The translations under genes and the position numbers were made by a program. This document shows, piece by piece, positions 10,747 to 19,328 of a stretch of 64,000 nt of DNA. The stretch is from Pseudomonas koreensis (GTDB lineage Bacteria > Pseudomonadota > Gammaproteobacteria > Pseudomonadales > Pseudomonadaceae): contig NZ_JALJWP010000001.1 of NCBI RefSeq assembly GCF_024169245.1, positions 868,001 to 932,000 on the forward strand, read 5' to 3'. Under the pieces are notes generated by a model. The model was not told the DNA's origin, ran no database searches, and saw only the letters and a program-made list of their open reading frames with translations. Every line of letters begins with the position of its first letter. Position 1 is the first letter of the stretch.

Positions 10747-11112
10747 TCAGCCCTTGAGCACGTTGTTCAGGGTCTTGATCAGGGTGTCTTCGTCGACCGG
10801 TTTGGTCAGGTAATCCTTGGCGCCCTGGCGGGTGCCCCAGACCTTGTCGGTTTCCTGATCCTTGGTGGTGATGATGATCACCGGGATGTGCGCGGTGTCG
10901 GCATCCTTGGTCAGCTGCCGGGTCGCCTGAAAACCGTTGAGGCCAGGCATGACGATGTCCATCAGCACCGCGTCGGGTTTTTCCTGACGGGCCAGGGCCA
11001 CGCCGTCGGCGCCGTTCTCGGCCTTGAGCACTTCATGGCCGTGCTTCTCGAGCATGCCGGTGAGTTTGTACATTTCAGTCGGCGAATCATCGACGATCAG
11101 GATACGTGCCAT
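10747..11112 (-). CDS. pilH: Response regulator PilH (single receiver domain)
   Basis: A CheY-like 121-residue protein, ARILIVDDSPTEMYK, with phospho-acceptor Asp in DAVLMDIVMP and conserved Lys in DYLTKPVDE. The start at 11112 gives the usual MARILIVDD opening; an in-frame ATG four codons upstream would add MGKT. PilH opposes PilG in pilus extension/retraction control and is phosphorylated by ChpA. Confidence 0.95.
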   Translation of the reverse strand: MARILIVDDSPTEMYKLTGMLEKHGHEVLKAENGADGVALARQEKPDAVLMDIVMPGLNGFQATRQLTKDADTAHIPVIIITTKDQETDKVWGTRQGAKDYLTKPVDEDTLIKTLNNVLKG

Positions 11113-11172
11113 GGTCTTCCCCATTTTTCTGGTCGACTGCCGGCCCGCTGGCCGAGCGTCACTGTGCGTGTC

Positions 11173-11577
11173 TTACTGCGGCAAAACGGCGGCGAAGCCC
11201 GGAACATGGGCCTGGATCGCGTTGAGCAGTTCTTCTTTGCTGAACGGCTTGGTCAGAAATTGATCAGAGCCGACAATCCGCCCCTTGGCCTTGTCGAACA
11301 GACCGTCCCTGGATGACAGCATGATCACCGGCGTCGCCTTGAAAGCGCTGTTGTTCTTGATCAGGGCGCAGGTCTGATAACCATCCAGACGCGGCATCAT
11401 GATGTCGACGAAGATGATCCCGGGATGGTGGTCGGCAATCTTCGCCAGCGCATCGAAACCGTCGATGGCGGTGATCACTTCGCAACCGACGTTCTTCAAC
11501 AATGTTTCGGCGGTGCGGCGAATCGTTTTCGAGTCGTCGATCACCATGACCTTCAAGGCGCTGGACTGCTGTTCCAT
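11173..11577 (-). CDS. pilG: Response regulator PilG (single receiver domain)
   Basis: A CheY-like 134-residue receiver with VMVIDDSKTIRRTAETLL, phospho-Asp in IIFVDIMMPRLDGYQ, and Lys in FLTKPFSKEEL. It is the first gene of the pil/chp operon, 60 bases before pilH. Its promoter should lie in the 225-base gap shared with the divergent gshB, where I see no clear operator. Confidence 0.95.
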   Translation of the reverse strand: MEQQSSALKVMVIDDSKTIRRTAETLLKNVGCEVITAIDGFDALAKIADHHPGIIFVDIMMPRLDGYQTCALIKNNSAFKATPVIMLSSRDGLFDKAKGRIVGSDQFLTKPFSKEELLNAIQAHVPGFAAVLPQ

Positions 11578-11802
11578 AAGAGGGTTCTACCGTCGCCTTT
11601 GCGAATCAAATTGTCCGATTTACTGTGAATAATGGCCTGAAACCCTTGATAGCCAAGGGCCGGCGCGATCTGCCAGCCTTTTTAGCACAGTCTCCAGATG
11701 CAATCTATCGACGGGTTTTTCCTTGACCCGAAACCCGCCCGGCGCCACTCTGGCGGCACTTTTTCAATACCGATCCGGTAGCCAAATTTCGAGGAAAACC
11801 CA

Positions 11803-12774
11803 ATGAGCGTTCGCGTCGGGATTGTCATGGACCCTATCGCCAGCATTTCCTATAAAAAGGATAGCTCGCTGGCCATGCTGCTGGCCGCGCAGAAGCGCGG
11901 CTGGGAACTGTTCTACATGGAACAGAAAGACCTGTATCAGGCCGAGGGCCAGGCGCGGGCGCGGATGAGCCCGCTGAAAGTCTTCGCCAACCCGGACAAG
12001 TGGTTCGAACTGGACGCCGAGCAGGACAAGCTGCTGAGCGAGCTGGACGTGATCCTGATGCGCAAGGATCCGCCGTTCGACATGGAATTCGTTTACTCCA
12101 CCTACCTGCTGGAACAGGCCGAAGCCGCCGGCGTGCTGGTGGTGAACAAGCCGCAGAGCCTGCGCGACTGCAATGAAAAGCTGTTCGCCACGCTGTTCCC
12201 GCAGTGCACGCCGCCAACCATCGTCAGCCGTCGCCCGGATGTACTGCGCCAGTTCGCCGATCATCACGGCGACGTGATCCTCAAGCCGCTGGACGGCATG
12301 GGCGGTTCGTCGATCTTCCGCCACACCGCCGGCCACCCGAACCTCTCGGTGATCCTCGAAACCCTGACCCTGCACGGCAAGCAGCAGATCATGATTCAGG
12401 GTTACCTGCCGGCGATCGTCGATGGCGACAAGCGCATCCTGATGATCGATGGCGAGCCGGTGGATTACTGCCTGGCGCGGATTCCGGCTCTGGGCGAAAC
12501 CCGTGGCAACCTCGCCGCCGGTGGCCGGGGCGAAGCGCGTCCGCTGACCGAGAAGGATCGCTGGATCGCCGCCCAGGTCGGCCCGACCCTGCGCGAGAAA
12601 GGCCTGCTGTTCGTCGGCCTCGACGTGATCGGCGAGCACCTGACCGAAATCAACGTCACCAGCCCGACCTGCATCCGCGAAATCGACAATGCGTTTGGCA
12701 CTGACATCGGCGGCATGCTGATGGATGCAATCGATAAAAAGCTGCACGCCGCCGGCAAAAAGCCAAAAGCCTGA
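11803..12774 (+). CDS. gshB: Glutathione synthetase
   Basis: A 323-residue ATP-grasp ligase joining gamma-glutamylcysteine and glycine in the cytoplasm. Family features are MSVRVGIVMDPIASISYKKDSS at the start, ILKPLDGMGGSSIFR (ATP-binding loop), and GEHLTEINVTSPTCIRE at the C-terminal metal/ATP site. The length matches the bacterial family. It is divergent from pilG and followed by a tonB gene, the order I recall from P. aeruginosa. Confidence 0.97.
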   Translation: MSVRVGIVMDPIASISYKKDSSLAMLLAAQKRGWELFYMEQKDLYQAEGQARARMSPLKVFANPDKWFELDAEQDKLLSELDVILMRKDPPFDMEFVYSTYLLEQAEAAGVLVVNKPQSLRDCNEKLFATLFPQCTPPTIVSRRPDVLRQFADHHGDVILKPLDGMGGSSIFRHTAGHPNLSVILETLTLHGKQQIMIQGYLPAIVDGDKRILMIDGEPVDYCLARIPALGETRGNLAAGGRGEARPLTEKDRWIAAQVGPTLREKGLLFVGLDVIGEHLTEINVTSPTCIREIDNAFGTDIGGMLMDAIDKKLHAAGKKPKA

Positions 12775-12881
12775 TGCACGTCACATGCAGTCTGTCGCTT
12801 GAAGCGTGAAGCCCAAGGCGCGAAACCAACATTGCGTTATCATGCGCAGCCTCTGAAAAACGCGATGTTGGTTTTCTTGTC

Positions 12882-13781
12882 ATGACCCTCCCGTCCGATC
12901 TGCCCGCTGAACTCGCCCATCGTGGCGTGCGCCCGGCCGATCGCCTCGGTTTTACCCTGTTTCTCGCGGCGCTGATTCATTTGGCGCTGCTGCTGGGCGT
13001 CGGCTTCACCATGGTCGAGCCGCAGCAGATCAGCAAAACCCTGGAAATCACCCTGGCCACCTTCAAGGCCGAGAAGAAGCCGGAAAAGGCAGATTTTCTC
13101 GCCCAGGAAAATCAGGAAGGCAGCGGCACGCTGGACAAGAAAGCCCTGCCCAAGACCACTGAAGTCGCGCCGTTCCAGGACAATCAGGTCAAAAAGGTCA
13201 GCCCGCCACCCGCGGCCAAGCCAGAAGTGCAGGAAGCCGCACCGAAAGCAGCGGTGACCACCGTCGCGCCGAAACCGAAGAAAGCGCCGACCAAAAAAGA
13301 AGAAAGCAAAACCGAGGTCAAACCGACCGTCGATGCGCCGGCGTTCGACAGCTCGCAGCTGTCCAGCGACATCGCCAGCCTCGAGGCGGAACTGGCCAAG
13401 GAACAACAGCTGTACGCCAAGCGCCCGCGCATCCACCGCTTGAGCGCGGCGTCGACCATGCGCGACAAGGGCGCCTGGTACAAGGACGACTGGCGCAAGA
13501 AGGTCGAGCGCATCGGCAACCTCAACTACCCCGAAGAAGCACGGCGCAAGCAGATCTACGGCAATCTGCGCCTGATGGTCTCGATCAACCGCGACGGCTC
13601 GCTGTATGAAGTGCTGGTGCTGGAGTCGTCCGGCCAGCCGCTGCTGGATCAGGCGGCGCAGCGTATCGTCCGCCTCGCTGCGCCGTTCGCCCCGTTTACC
13701 GGCGATCTGTCGGATATCGACCGCCTGGAAATCATCCGCACCTGGAAATTTGCCCGGGGCGACAAGCTCTCCAGTAACTGA
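12882..13781 (+). CDS. tonB: TonB-family energy transducer (TonB3-like)
   Basis: This 299-residue protein has an N-terminal membrane anchor (FTLFLAALIHLALLLGVGFT, about 24-43), a Lys/Pro/Ala-rich periplasm-spanning linker (about 60-150), and a C-terminal TonB domain with the typical LNYPEEARRKQIYGNLRLMV. It would transmit proton-motive force to outer-membrane receptors. The homologue next to gshB in P. aeruginosa, known as TonB3, is linked to twitching motility and type IV pilus assembly. That would fit its position beside the pil/chp operon. No exbB or exbD is adjacent. Confidence 0.9.
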   Translation: MTLPSDLPAELAHRGVRPADRLGFTLFLAALIHLALLLGVGFTMVEPQQISKTLEITLATFKAEKKPEKADFLAQENQEGSGTLDKKALPKTTEVAPFQDNQVKKVSPPPAAKPEVQEAAPKAAVTTVAPKPKKAPTKKEESKTEVKPTVDAPAFDSSQLSSDIASLEAELAKEQQLYAKRPRIHRLSAASTMRDKGAWYKDDWRKKVERIGNLNYPEEARRKQIYGNLRLMVSINRDGSLYEVLVLESSGQPLLDQAAQRIVRLAAPFAPFTGDLSDIDRLEIIRTWKFARGDKLSSN

Positions 13782-13798
13782 CACACCGCAAATCCCTT

Positions 13799-13886
13799 GT
13801 AGGAGTGAGCCTGCTCGCGATAGCGGTATGTCAGAACCTGAACATTTGACTGACACACCGCTATCGCGAGCAGGCTCACTCCTACA
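13799..13886. repeat. REP pair, class A, between tonB and algH
   Basis: Inverted GTAGGAGTGAGCCTGCTCGCGAT units at 13799-13821 and 13863-13886 surround a loop that itself carries matching bits (GCGGTATGTCAG / CTGACACACCGC). The whole 88 bases can fold as one long hairpin. Confidence 0.92.
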
Positions 13887-13952
13887 GTTGATCGGTGTGT
13901 TGCTTACATCTCCGGCTTGTCAGTTCGCCCCCCGAACGCCACACTAGCGCTC

Positions 13953-14525
13953 ATGAAAAACGTCAGCCCCAGCTACCTCAAGCATCACTTCCTGATCGCC
14001 ATGCCACACATGGCCGACCCGAACTTTGCCCACACCTTGACTTACATCGTCGAGCACACGGCCAATGGCGCTATGGGGATTGTGGTCAACAGGCCGCAAG
14101 AGCTGAATCTGGCCGACATCCTCGAGCAATTGCGCCCGGACATCGACCCGCCAGCACTGTGCCAGCACGTACCCATCTTCATCGGCGGCCCGGTGCAGAC
14201 CGATCGCGGTTTTGTCCTGCACCCGGCGGGCAAAACCTTCCAGGCCACTGCGCAACTGGACGGCAATCTGGCTCTTTCGACTTCGCAGGACGTGCTGTTC
14301 GCCATCGCTGACGGCGTCGGTCCGGCGAAAAGCCTGATTGCCCTCGGTTACGCCGGCTGGGAAGCCGGGCAGCTGGAAGCGGAACTCGCCGACAACGCCT
14401 GGCTGACCTGCCCGTACGACGCCGACATTCTCTTCAACACCAGCAGCGAATTGCGCCTCGAAGCCGCGGCGCGGCACCTGGGCATCGACCTCAATCTGCT
14501 CACCAGCCAGGCAGGTCACGCCTGA
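13953..14525 (+). CDS. algH: YqgE/AlgH family protein
   Basis: A 190-residue UPF0301 protein with FLIAMPHMADPNFAHTLTYI, GAMGIVVNRP and VFIGGPVQTDRGFVLH-type motifs. The biochemical role is unknown. In Pseudomonas the gene is called algH from its influence on alginate. The start at 13953 gives the conserved MKNVSPSYLKHHFL; the upstream in-frame ATG at 13917 lacks conservation. Its stop overlaps the start of yqgF, an old and widely conserved pairing. Confidence 0.95.
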   Translation: MKNVSPSYLKHHFLIAMPHMADPNFAHTLTYIVEHTANGAMGIVVNRPQELNLADILEQLRPDIDPPALCQHVPIFIGGPVQTDRGFVLHPAGKTFQATAQLDGNLALSTSQDVLFAIADGVGPAKSLIALGYAGWEAGQLEAELADNAWLTCPYDADILFNTSSELRLEAAARHLGIDLNLLTSQAGHA

Positions 14526-14962
14526 TGGCCCTGCGCCTGATTCTCGGCTTCGACTACGGCACCAAACAGATCGGCGTCGCGGTCGGCCAGGTCATCACCG
14601 GCCAGGCCCGCGAGCTGTGCACTTTGAAAGCGCAGAACGGCGTGCCGAACTGGGATCAGGTCGAAGCGCTGATAAAAGAATGGAAACCCGACGCCGTGGT
14701 GGTCGGCCTGCCATTGAACATGGACGGCACGCCCAGCGAGATGTGCGTGCGCGCCGAGAAATTCGCCCGCCGCCTCAACGGCCGCTACAACCTGCCCTTC
14801 TATACCCACGACGAACGCCTGACCACCTTCGAAGCCAAAGGCGAGCGACTGGTGCGTGGCGGGCAGAAAGGCAGTTACCGCGACAACCCGGTGGACGCCA
14901 TCGCCGCCGCCCTGCTGCTGCAGGGCTGGCTCGATGAAAACACTGCATTGTTTGAATCCTGA
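14525..14962 (+). CDS. yqgF: Holliday junction resolvase-like / 16S pre-rRNA nuclease YqgF
   Basis: A 145-residue RNase H-fold protein with catalytic Asp in LILGFDYGTKQIGVAVG, ADAV-type core VVVGLPLNMDGTPSEM, and DERLTTFEA. Family members (also named RuvX) process the 5' end of 16S rRNA and are essential in E. coli. The start overlaps the algH stop. A strong stem-loop terminator follows at once. Confidence 0.95.
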   Translation: MALRLILGFDYGTKQIGVAVGQVITGQARELCTLKAQNGVPNWDQVEALIKEWKPDAVVVGLPLNMDGTPSEMCVRAEKFARRLNGRYNLPFYTHDERLTTFEAKGERLVRGGQKGSYRDNPVDAIAAALLLQGWLDENTALFES

Positions 14963-14963
14963 C

Positions 14964-14986
14964 AAGCGCTTCGGCGCTTTTCTTTT
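14964..14986 (+). terminator. Rho-independent terminator after yqgF / before pyrR
   Basis: AAGCGC-TTCG-GCGCTT followed by TTCTTTT: a 6-base-pair stem with a stable UUCG tetraloop and U-rich tail directly after the yqgF stop. It separates algH-yqgF from pyrRBC'. Because it stands 58 bases before pyrR it could also act in pyr control, but no competing anti-terminator was recognised. Confidence 0.8.
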
Positions 14987-15043
14987 GGTTATAAACCGAG
15001 CCTTGTCCGGCAGGACGCGGCCCGGATTCACGAAGGAGCAACC

Positions 15044-15550
15044 ATGAGCCTGCCCAATCCCGCCGATCTGATCAGCCAGATGGCGACCCGCCTCAAGGCG
15101 CACCTTGCCCAGCGTGACATCAGCGAACCGCGTTACATCGGCATTCGCACCGGCGGCATCTGGGTCGCGCAGGCGCTGCTCAAGGAACTGAACAGCGATG
15201 CGCCGCTGGGCACCCTGGATGTGTCCTTCTACCGCGACGATTTCAGCCGGAACGGCCTGCACCCGCAAGTGCGCCCGTCCGCCCTGCCCTTCGAGATCGA
15301 AGGCCAGCATCTGGTGCTGATCGACGACGTGCTGATGAGCGGTCGCACCATCCGCGCGGCGATGAACGAATTGTTCGATTACGGCCGCCCGGCCAGCGTC
15401 ACCCTGGTCTGCCTGCTGGACCTGGACGCCGGTGAGCTGCCGATCCGCCCGAACGTGGTCGGCGCCACCCTGACCCTGGCCGGCAACCAGCGGGTCAAGC
15501 TGTCCGGCCCCGAGCCACTGAGCCTCGAACTGCAAGACGTCACCCTTTAA
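15044..15550 (+). CDS. pyrR: Pyrimidine operon regulator / uracil phosphoribosyltransferase PyrR
   Basis: A 168-residue PRTase-fold protein. The PRPP loop [19 protein letters not shown] is conserved, as is the N-terminal GIRTGG. In Bacillus PyrR attenuates pyr mRNA in a UMP-dependent way; in Pseudomonas it is proposed to regulate pyrimidine genes. It opens the pyrR-pyrB-pyrC' run, 27 bases before pyrB, with AAGGAGC in front of its ATG. Confidence 0.95.
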   Translation: MSLPNPADLISQMATRLKAHLAQRDISEPRYIGIRTGGIWVAQALLKELNSDAPLGTLDVSFYRDDFSRNGLHPQVRPSALPFEIEGQHLVLIDDVLMSGRTIRAAMNELFDYGRPASVTLVCLLDLDAGELPIRPNVVGATLTLAGNQRVKLSGPEPLSLELQDVTL

Positions 15551-15577
15551 TCCGCCCTATTGAGAGTCCCCCTCGCG

Positions 15578-16582
15578 ATGACGCCTCTAGATACCAAGCG
15601 CCCGCTGCAGCTCAATGATCAGGGCCAGCTGCGCCACTTCCTCTCGCTCGACGGCTTGCGCCGCGAGCTGCTGACGGAAATCCTCGACACTGCCGACTCG
15701 TTCCTCGAAGTCGGTGCCCGGGCGGTGAAGAAAGTCCCGTTGCTGCGCGGCAAGACCGTGTGCAACGTGTTCTTCGAAAACTCGACGCGCACCCGCACCA
15801 CGTTTGAACTGGCGGCCCAGCGGCTGTCGGCGGACGTGATCACCCTGAACGTGTCGACATCGTCGGCAAGCAAGGGCGAAACGTTGCTCGATACCCTGCG
15901 CAACCTTGAGGCCATGGCCGCCGACATGTTCGTCGTGCGCCACGGCGACTCCGGTGCGGCGCACTTCATCGCCGAGCATGTCTGCCCGCAAGTGGCGATC
16001 ATCAACGGCGGCGACGGCCGGCATGCGCATCCGACCCAAGGCATGCTCGACATGCTCACCATCCGTCGGCACAAGGGCGGTTTCGAAAACCTCTCGGTGG
16101 CGATCGTCGGCGACATCCTGCATTCGCGGGTGGCGCGCTCGAACATGCTCGCGCTGAAAACCCTCGGCTGCCCGGACATCCGCGTGATCGCGCCGAAAAC
16201 CCTGCTGCCGATCGGCATCGAGCAATACGGCGTCAAGGTCTACACCGACATGGCCGAAGGCCTGAAAGACGTCGACGTGGTGATCATGCTGCGCCTGCAA
16301 CGTGAGCGCATGACCGGCGGCCTGCTGCCCAGCGAGGGCGAGTTCTACCGCCTGTTCGGTCTGACCACCGCGCGTCTGGCCGGGGCCAAACCGGATTGCA
16401 TCGTCATGCACCCGGGGCCGATCAACCGTGGTGTGGAGATCGAGTCAGCGGTGGCCGACGGCCCGCACTCGGTGATCCTCAATCAAGTGACCTACGGCAT
16501 CGCGATTCGTATGGCCGTGCTGTCCATGGCCATGAGCGGGCAGACTGCGCAACGTCAATTCGAGCAGGAGAACGCCCAGTGA
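15578..16582 (+). CDS. pyrB: Aspartate carbamoyltransferase catalytic chain
   Basis: A 334-residue ATCase that makes N-carbamoyl-aspartate from carbamoyl phosphate and aspartate. It shows the carbamoyl-phosphate loop [25 protein letters not shown] and [10 protein letters not shown]. Pseudomonas ATCase is the large dodecameric type in which PyrB needs the inactive dihydroorotase PyrC'. The 4-base overlap with pyrC' fits 1:1 synthesis. The start at 15578 ([14 protein letters not shown]) is preferred over the TTG 18 bases upstream. Confidence 0.97.
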   Translation: MTPLDTKRPLQLNDQGQLRHFLSLDGLRRELLTEILDTADSFLEVGARAVKKVPLLRGKTVCNVFFENSTRTRTTFELAAQRLSADVITLNVSTSSASKGETLLDTLRNLEAMAADMFVVRHGDSGAAHFIAEHVCPQVAIINGGDGRHAHPTQGMLDMLTIRRHKGGFENLSVAIVGDILHSRVARSNMLALKTLGCPDIRVIAPKTLLPIGIEQYGVKVYTDMAEGLKDVDVVIMLRLQRERMTGGLLPSEGEFYRLFGLTTARLAGAKPDCIVMHPGPINRGVEIESAVADGPHSVILNQVTYGIAIRMAVLSMAMSGQTAQRQFEQENAQ

Positions 16583-17850
16583 AGCTCAGCATTCTCGGCG
16601 CACGCGTCATCGATCCAAGCAGCGGCCTGGATCAACTCACCGACATCCACGTTGAAGCCTGCAAGATCGTCGCCCTCGGCGCCGCGCCGGCCGGTTTCAG
16701 CGCAGTAGAAACCATCGATGCCCAAGGCCTGGTCGCAGCTCCCGGCCTGGTCGATCTCAACGTTGCCCTGCGCGAGCCGGGTTACAGCCGCAAAGGCTCG
16801 ATCGTCAGCGAAACCCGCGCTGCCGCTGCCGGCGGCGTGACCAGCCTGTGCTGCCCGCCGAAAACCAAACCGGTGCTCGACACCTCGGCCGTGGCCGAAC
16901 TGATCCTCGACCGCGCCCGCGAAGCCGGCAACACCAAGGTGTTCCCGATCGGCGCACTGAGTAAAGGTCTGGACGGTGAGCAACTGGCCGAACTGGTGGC
17001 CCTGCGTGACGCCGGTTGTGTGGCGTTCGGCAACGGTCTGGAGAGTTTCCGCAACAGCCGCACCCTGTGCCGGGCGCTGGAATATGCGGCGACGTTCGAC
17101 CTGACGGTGATCTTCAATTCGCAGGATCACGACCTGGCCGAGGGCGGTCTGGCCCACGAAGGCGCGGTCGCCAGTTTCCTCGGCCTGCCGGGCATTCCGG
17201 AAACCGCCGAAACCGTCGCGCTGGCCCGGGACCTGCTGCTGGTCGAGCAGACAGGCGTGCGAGCGCACTTCAGCCAATTGACCAGCGCTCGCGGCGTCGC
17301 CCTGATCGCCCAGGCGCAGGCCCGTGGCCTGAAAGTAACGGCGGATGTCGCGCTGTATCAGTTGATTCTGACTGACGAAGCGCTGATCGACTTCAACAGC
17401 CTCTATCACGTGCAACCGCCGCTGCGCACCCGCGCCGACCGCGATGGTTTGCGTGAAGCGGTGAAGTCCGGTGTGGTTTCGGCCATTTCCAGCCATCACC
17501 AGCCCCACGAACGCGACGCCAAACTGGCGCCGTTCGGCGCCACCGAGCCGGGCATCAGCAGTGTTGAGTTGCTGCTGCCACTGGCGATGACCTTGGTCGA
17601 GGATGATTTGCTCGACTTGCCGACGCTGCTGGCTCGTTTGAGCGCAGGCCCGGCCGAAGCGCTGCGTCTGCCGGCGGGCAAACTGACGGTGGGTGGTGCG
17701 GCGGATATCGTGATCTTCGATCCGAAAGCATCGACGGTGGCCGGCGAGCACTGGCTGTCGAAGGGCGAGAACTGCCCGTTCATCGGGCACAGTTTGCCGG
17801 GTGTCGTTCGCTATACGCTGGTGGATGGGCGGATTACGCACCAGGCTTGA
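16579..17850 (+). CDS. pyrC': Non-catalytic dihydroorotase-like subunit of ATCase (PyrC')
   Basis: A 423-residue amidohydrolase-fold protein starting at GTG 16579, overlapping the pyrB stop. Active dihydroorotases carry an HxH metal motif ahead of the REPG segment. Here the segment reads [11 protein letters not shown], so both metal-binding histidines are lost and the protein should be inactive. In Pseudomonas this pseudo-dihydroorotase is a structural partner of PyrB. The true pyrC must be elsewhere in the genome. Confidence 0.93.
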   Translation: MKLSILGARVIDPSSGLDQLTDIHVEACKIVALGAAPAGFSAVETIDAQGLVAAPGLVDLNVALREPGYSRKGSIVSETRAAAAGGVTSLCCPPKTKPVLDTSAVAELILDRAREAGNTKVFPIGALSKGLDGEQLAELVALRDAGCVAFGNGLESFRNSRTLCRALEYAATFDLTVIFNSQDHDLAEGGLAHEGAVASFLGLPGIPETAETVALARDLLLVEQTGVRAHFSQLTSARGVALIAQAQARGLKVTADVALYQLILTDEALIDFNSLYHVQPPLRTRADRDGLREAVKSGVVSAISSHHQPHERDAKLAPFGATEPGISSVELLLPLAMTLVEDDLLDLPTLLARLSAGPAEALRLPAGKLTVGGAADIVIFDPKASTVAGEHWLSKGENCPFIGHSLPGVVRYTLVDGRITHQA

Positions 17851-17866
17851 TAGCCAGCTGACCCCC

Positions 17867-17929
17867 TCGCGAGCAGGCTCGCTCCCACAGGTTTTGCCGT
17901 GATTCCTGTGGGAGCGAGCCTGCTCGCGA
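17867..17929. repeat. REP pair, class A, between pyrC' and the TM2 gene
   Basis: Inverted TCGCGAGCAGGCTCGCTCCCACAG units at 17867-17890 and 17906-17929 sit between converging genes. In the absence of another hairpin they are the likely 3' boundary for both. Confidence 0.92.
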
Positions 17930-17933
17930 AAGC

Positions 17934-18368
17934 TTACTGGAAGGCGCCGCGATTCTGCGCGTTACGCACCGACACCTGATCGTTCAGCGTCCAGAAGTCA
18001 TACAGCACACCAATAAAGAACAACCCGCCGGTCAGCAGATACAGCAAGCCGCTGATCCATTTGCCCTGATACATGCGGTGTACGCCGAACACACCGAGGA
18101 AGGTCAGCAGGATCCACGCGACGTTGTACTCGATCGGCCCGGCGGCAAAACGCAGGTCGGCCTCGCGATCCATCGCCGGGATCAGAAACACGTCGATGAG
18201 CCAGCCAATCCCCAGCAAACCAAAGGTGAAAAACCAGATCGTCCCGGTCACCGGCTTGCCGTAATAAAAGCGGTGCGCACCCGTGAATCCGAAAATCCAC
18301 AGCAGGTAGCCGATGACTTTGCTGTGAGTGTCTTTTTCTTTCACGCGGGGTAGCTGATAGCTGTTCAT
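17934..18368 (-). CDS. TM2 domain-containing membrane protein
   Basis: A 144-residue protein with two copies of the TM2-type pattern (YLLWIFGFTGAHRFYYGKPVTG near residue 18 and LLTFLGVFGVHRMYQGKWISG near 85), giving about four membrane helices, each pair joined by a short turn. The start at 18368 (MNSYQLPRVKEKDTHSK) is chosen because the frame upstream loses all family character. The function is unknown. The 248 bases upstream, shared with the divergent NlpC/P60 gene, are AT-richer than the surroundings. Confidence 0.85.
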   Translation of the reverse strand: MNSYQLPRVKEKDTHSKVIGYLLWIFGFTGAHRFYYGKPVTGTIWFFTFGLLGIGWLIDVFLIPAMDREADLRFAAGPIEYNVAWILLTFLGVFGVHRMYQGKWISGLLYLLTGGLFFIGVLYDFWTLNDQVSVRNAQNRGAFQ

Positions 18369-18616
18369 TAAGACCTCATTGCACTCGATAGATAAATATT
18401 CTTCATTTCTTTGTGACTTTTTTACAGGTGGCCGACGTATGGCAAATGTTACCGTTGCTAGCGCGAAACCCTTGTAGAACCTGACTTCTGTCGGACAATT
18501 GCGTACTTTTTGAGCGTTTTTGGTTCCGTAGCCGGCCGAATGAATCGATGAACGGCCTCGGAACGGCAAAAAAAGCTGTTATAAAGTTGCGCGCTATCAC
18601 TTACGAGCCACGCCTA

Positions 18617-19234
18617 ATGCGACCATTTTTCAAGACATGGCTGACTATTTGCCTATTAATGCCACTGGCCGCCCACGCCACCAATCGTGAGCAACGTCTT
18701 CCTAACGTTAACGGCTTTACCCCGAAATCCCATGCTTCGGCTCCAGCGAGCAAAAGCAGCAAGAGCAAGACCACCACGCTGAGCAGCAAGAGCCGCAGCA
18801 AACTGGTGCCACCGATGGCGAGCAAGGAAAGCAGCAATGTGCTGAGCCGTGCGGTGAACGTCCTCGGTACACCTTATCGTTGGGGCGGCAGCAGCCCAAG
18901 TAAAGGCTTCGATTGCAGCGGCTTGGTGAAATACGCGTTCAACGACGCTACGTTCGACCTGCCACGCACCTCCAACGCCATGGCCAGCGGTCACGGCGAG
19001 AAAGTCGAGCGCAAGGATCTGAAGCCGGGCGACCTGATTTTCTTTAATATCAAGAGCCGTCGGGTCAATCACGTTGCCATCTACCTGGGCAACGACCGCT
19101 TCATCCACGCCCCGCGCCGTGGCAAAGCGGTGAGCATCGACACGCTGAACAAGCCCTACTGGGAAAAGCATTACGTCGTGGCCAAGCGCGTGTTGCCGAA
19201 AGAGCAACAGCAGCTGCGTGTAGTCCAGCGTTAA
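18617..19234 (+). CDS. NlpC/P60 family cysteine peptidase (C40), exported
   Basis: This 205-residue protein opens with a signal peptide (MRPFFKTWLTICLLMPLAAHA), followed by a Ser/Lys-rich linker (about 45-75) and an NlpC/P60 domain. The catalytic Cys is in GFDCSGLVKYAF and the catalytic His in VNHVAIYLG. Members are cell-wall D,L-endopeptidases that cut stem-peptide bonds in peptidoglycan. The start at 18617 gives a clean signal peptide; the earlier in-frame ATG at 18548 does not. Confidence 0.9.
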   Translation: MRPFFKTWLTICLLMPLAAHATNREQRLPNVNGFTPKSHASAPASKSSKSKTTTLSSKSRSKLVPPMASKESSNVLSRAVNVLGTPYRWGGSSPSKGFDCSGLVKYAFNDATFDLPRTSNAMASGHGEKVERKDLKPGDLIFFNIKSRRVNHVAIYLGNDRFIHAPRRGKAVSIDTLNKPYWEKHYVVAKRVLPKEQQQLRVVQR

Positions 19235-19240
19235 AGATCG

Positions 19241-19317
19241 AAAGATCGCAGCCTTCGGCAGCACCTACATTGGGATCAGCGTTTCCCTGTAGGAGCTGCC
19301 GAAGGCTGCGATCTTTT
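19241..19317. repeat. REP pair, class C (GATCGCAGCCTTCGGCAGCTCCTAC type)
   Basis: Inverted units at 19241-19267 and 19289-19317 lie between converging NlpC/P60 and pilT genes. This is a third palindrome family, distinct from the GCTCGCGA units. Further copies are at 29134, 30404, 45832, 46243 and, as a single unit, 56459. Confidence 0.92.
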
Positions 19318-19328
19318 GCTTTTGGCTG

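Noticed and set aside
14964..14986. PyrR-controlled attenuator
   Set aside because: The terminator is real, but no alternative anti-terminator or PyrR-binding loop was found; it is listed simply as a terminator.
16579..17850. Functional dihydroorotase pyrC
   Set aside because: The metal-binding HxH is replaced by N-x-A, so it is the non-catalytic ATCase partner.
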